This document shows positions 6,404-6,721 of a stretch of DNA of 6,721 nt, one piece after another (positions within the stretch are counted from its first letter, which is position 1; each line of letters begins with the position of its first letter). The stretch is taken from contig JAHEBR010000116.1 in assembly GCA_024642185.1 (NCBI GenBank), forward strand, positions 1 through 6,721, read 5' to 3'. The translations under genes and the position numbers were made by a program. Source of the stretch: Marivivens sp. GTDB lineage: Bacteria > Pseudomonadota > Alphaproteobacteria > Rhodobacterales > Rhodobacteraceae. The notes below the pieces were generated by a model. The model made no database searches. It was not told the DNA's origin and was given only the letters and a program-made list of their open reading frames with translations.

Positions 6404-6427
6404 TTGACTGAATGATCTTTCAATCAA
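6404..6427. promoter_or_regulatory. Near-perfect 24-bp palindrome, probable TetR operator
   Basis: The left arm TTGACTGAATGA and the right arm TCTTTCAATCAA are reverse complements at ten of twelve paired positions, with a GATC core (6414-6417). The mismatched pairs are at 6408/6423 and 6413/6418. Its size and symmetry are typical of TetR-family operators. It lies 11 bases upstream of the tetR ATG, covering the region just before its Shine-Dalgarno site, so bound repressor would block tetR transcription and probably also the divergent gene. The TTGA/TCAA outer ends resemble my memory of BetI boxes, which agrees with the BetI-like regulator encoded beside it. Confidence 0.7.
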
Positions 6428-6456
6428 TGGGTTGAATTCGCCGCCCGGTCAACCCA
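6428..6456. repeat. 8-bp inverted repeat with 13-base spacer in the divergent promoter
   Basis: TGGGTTGA (6428-6435) and TCAACCCA (6449-6456) are perfect reverse complements around a GC-rich 13-base spacer. The element starts immediately after the 24-bp palindrome and shares the TTGA/TCAA core with it. It overlaps the possible -35 boxes of both divergent promoters, so it may be a second operator, or it may form a stem-loop in the leader RNA. Neither role is shown by sequence alone. Confidence 0.45.
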
Positions 6457-6493
6457 CACTGGCGCAGCGCTCAGATTCCGACCGGAGATTCCC

Positions 6494-6721
6494 ATGTCCC
6501 AAGCCCTGCCCACCCACGCCCAGACCGTCATCATCGGCGGCGGCTCTATCGGCTGTAACACCGCCTATCAGCTGACCAAGCTTGGCATGTCGGACGTGGT
6601 GGTTCTCGAACGCGACCGGCTCACTTCGGGCACGACGTGGCACGCGGCGGGGCTGATCGTGGGCGGCCTCCTGAAATCCGAAGCCGAGTGCGAGATCTAT
6701 CTCGAAGGCCGCCGCCTTTAT
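6494..6721 (+). CDS. FAD-dependent oxidoreductase, dimethylglycine/sarcosine dehydrogenase-like, 3' end missing
   Basis: Only the first 76 residues are visible. They start with the dinucleotide-binding fold TVIIGGGSIGCNTAYQL (GxGxxG at 15-20) and reach the ribose-binding acidic residue E39 in VVVLERD. The motif TSGTTWHAAGLI follows (44-55). In dimethylglycine and sarcosine dehydrogenases the His of this WHAAG motif carries the covalently bound FAD, so His50 probably does so here. Full-length members have about 800 residues, with a C-terminal folate-binding GcvT-like domain that would lie beyond the window. The expected role is oxidative N-demethylation of a methylated glycine or related amine. 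ATG 6494 is preceded by GGAG six bases upstream. The divergent BetI-like regulator and the operator between the two genes suggest induction by a methylated amine. The exact substrate cannot be read from this fragment. Confidence 0.85.
   Translation, partial: MSQALPTHAQTVIIGGGSIGCNTAYQLTKLGMSDVVVLERDRLTSGTTWHAAGLIVGGLLKSEAECEIYLEGRRLY

Larger units (their letters stand above)
6394..6493. promoter_or_regulatory. Divergent promoter region between tetR and the FAD oxidoreductase gene
   Basis: The 100-base gap must carry the promoters of both divergent genes. On the - strand TTGACC (complement of 6447-6452) is a possible -35 for tetR, with only poor -10 matches 17-18 bases on. On the + strand TTGAAT (6432-6437) is a possible -35 with a weak CACACT (6455-6460) 17 bases later. 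The promoter assignments are uncertain; the palindromes listed separately are the firmer signals. GGAG (6484-6487) six bases before ATG 6494 is the ribosome binding site of the oxidoreductase gene. Confidence 0.45.

Noticed and set aside
6394..6423. N-terminal extension of the tetR gene from TTG 6423
   Set aside because: The TTG lies inside the 24-bp palindrome; ATG 6393 has AGAGG at good spacing, and the added ten residues match nothing in the family.
1..6721. Mobile elements, CRISPR arrays, tRNA or rRNA genes
   Set aside because: No transposase or integrase motifs, terminal repeats, regularly spaced repeats or RNA gene signatures were seen; the gaps between genes total too little space.

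Overview
The window is dense, GC-rich bacterial DNA in the style of the Rhodobacterales (Roseobacter/Rhodobacter group) of Alphaproteobacteria. Support for this is the strong G/C bias at third codon positions, the short intergenic string around 966-983 that I know as common in that order, and the gene content. The organism assignment is inference; no rRNA or other phylogenetic marker is present.

Positions 1-4078 look like part of a phosphonate catabolism locus read on the + strand. The window opens inside an aldehyde dehydrogenase that best fits phosphonoacetaldehyde dehydrogenase (PhnY). It is followed by a class III PLP enzyme that best fits the (R)-1-hydroxy-2-aminoethylphosphonate ammonia-lyase PbfA, then by a ten-helix DMT/EamA membrane protein whose TTG start overlaps the pbfA stop. 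After a 94-base gap holding a perfect 14-bp palindrome comes a DeoR-family regulator, and six bases later a Na+/phosphate (NptA/YjbB-type) carrier with a C-terminal PhoU-like domain.

The proposed logic is as follows. PbfA makes phosphonoacetaldehyde from hydroxylated aminoethylphosphonate. PhnY oxidises it to phosphonoacetate. A phosphonoacetate hydrolase (PhnA, not in the window, possibly upstream) would release acetate and phosphate. The Na/Pi carrier could move surplus phosphate out of the cell when the phosphonate is used mainly for carbon or nitrogen. The DeoR protein, whose family senses phosphorylated small molecules, is a natural candidate to sense a phosphonate intermediate.

Positions 5749-6721 hold a second module. 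A BetI-like TetR regulator on the - strand converges on the Na/Pi carrier gene with a 16-base overlap of the coding ends. It is divergent from a FAD oxidoreductase of the dimethylglycine/sarcosine dehydrogenase type that is cut by the window end. The 100 bases between them carry a near-perfect 24-bp palindrome just upstream of the tetR start, plus a separate 8-bp inverted repeat. This module probably handles N-methylated amines under TetR control. Any link to the phosphonate genes is speculative.

No RNA genes, insertion sequences, CRISPR arrays or phage genes were seen.
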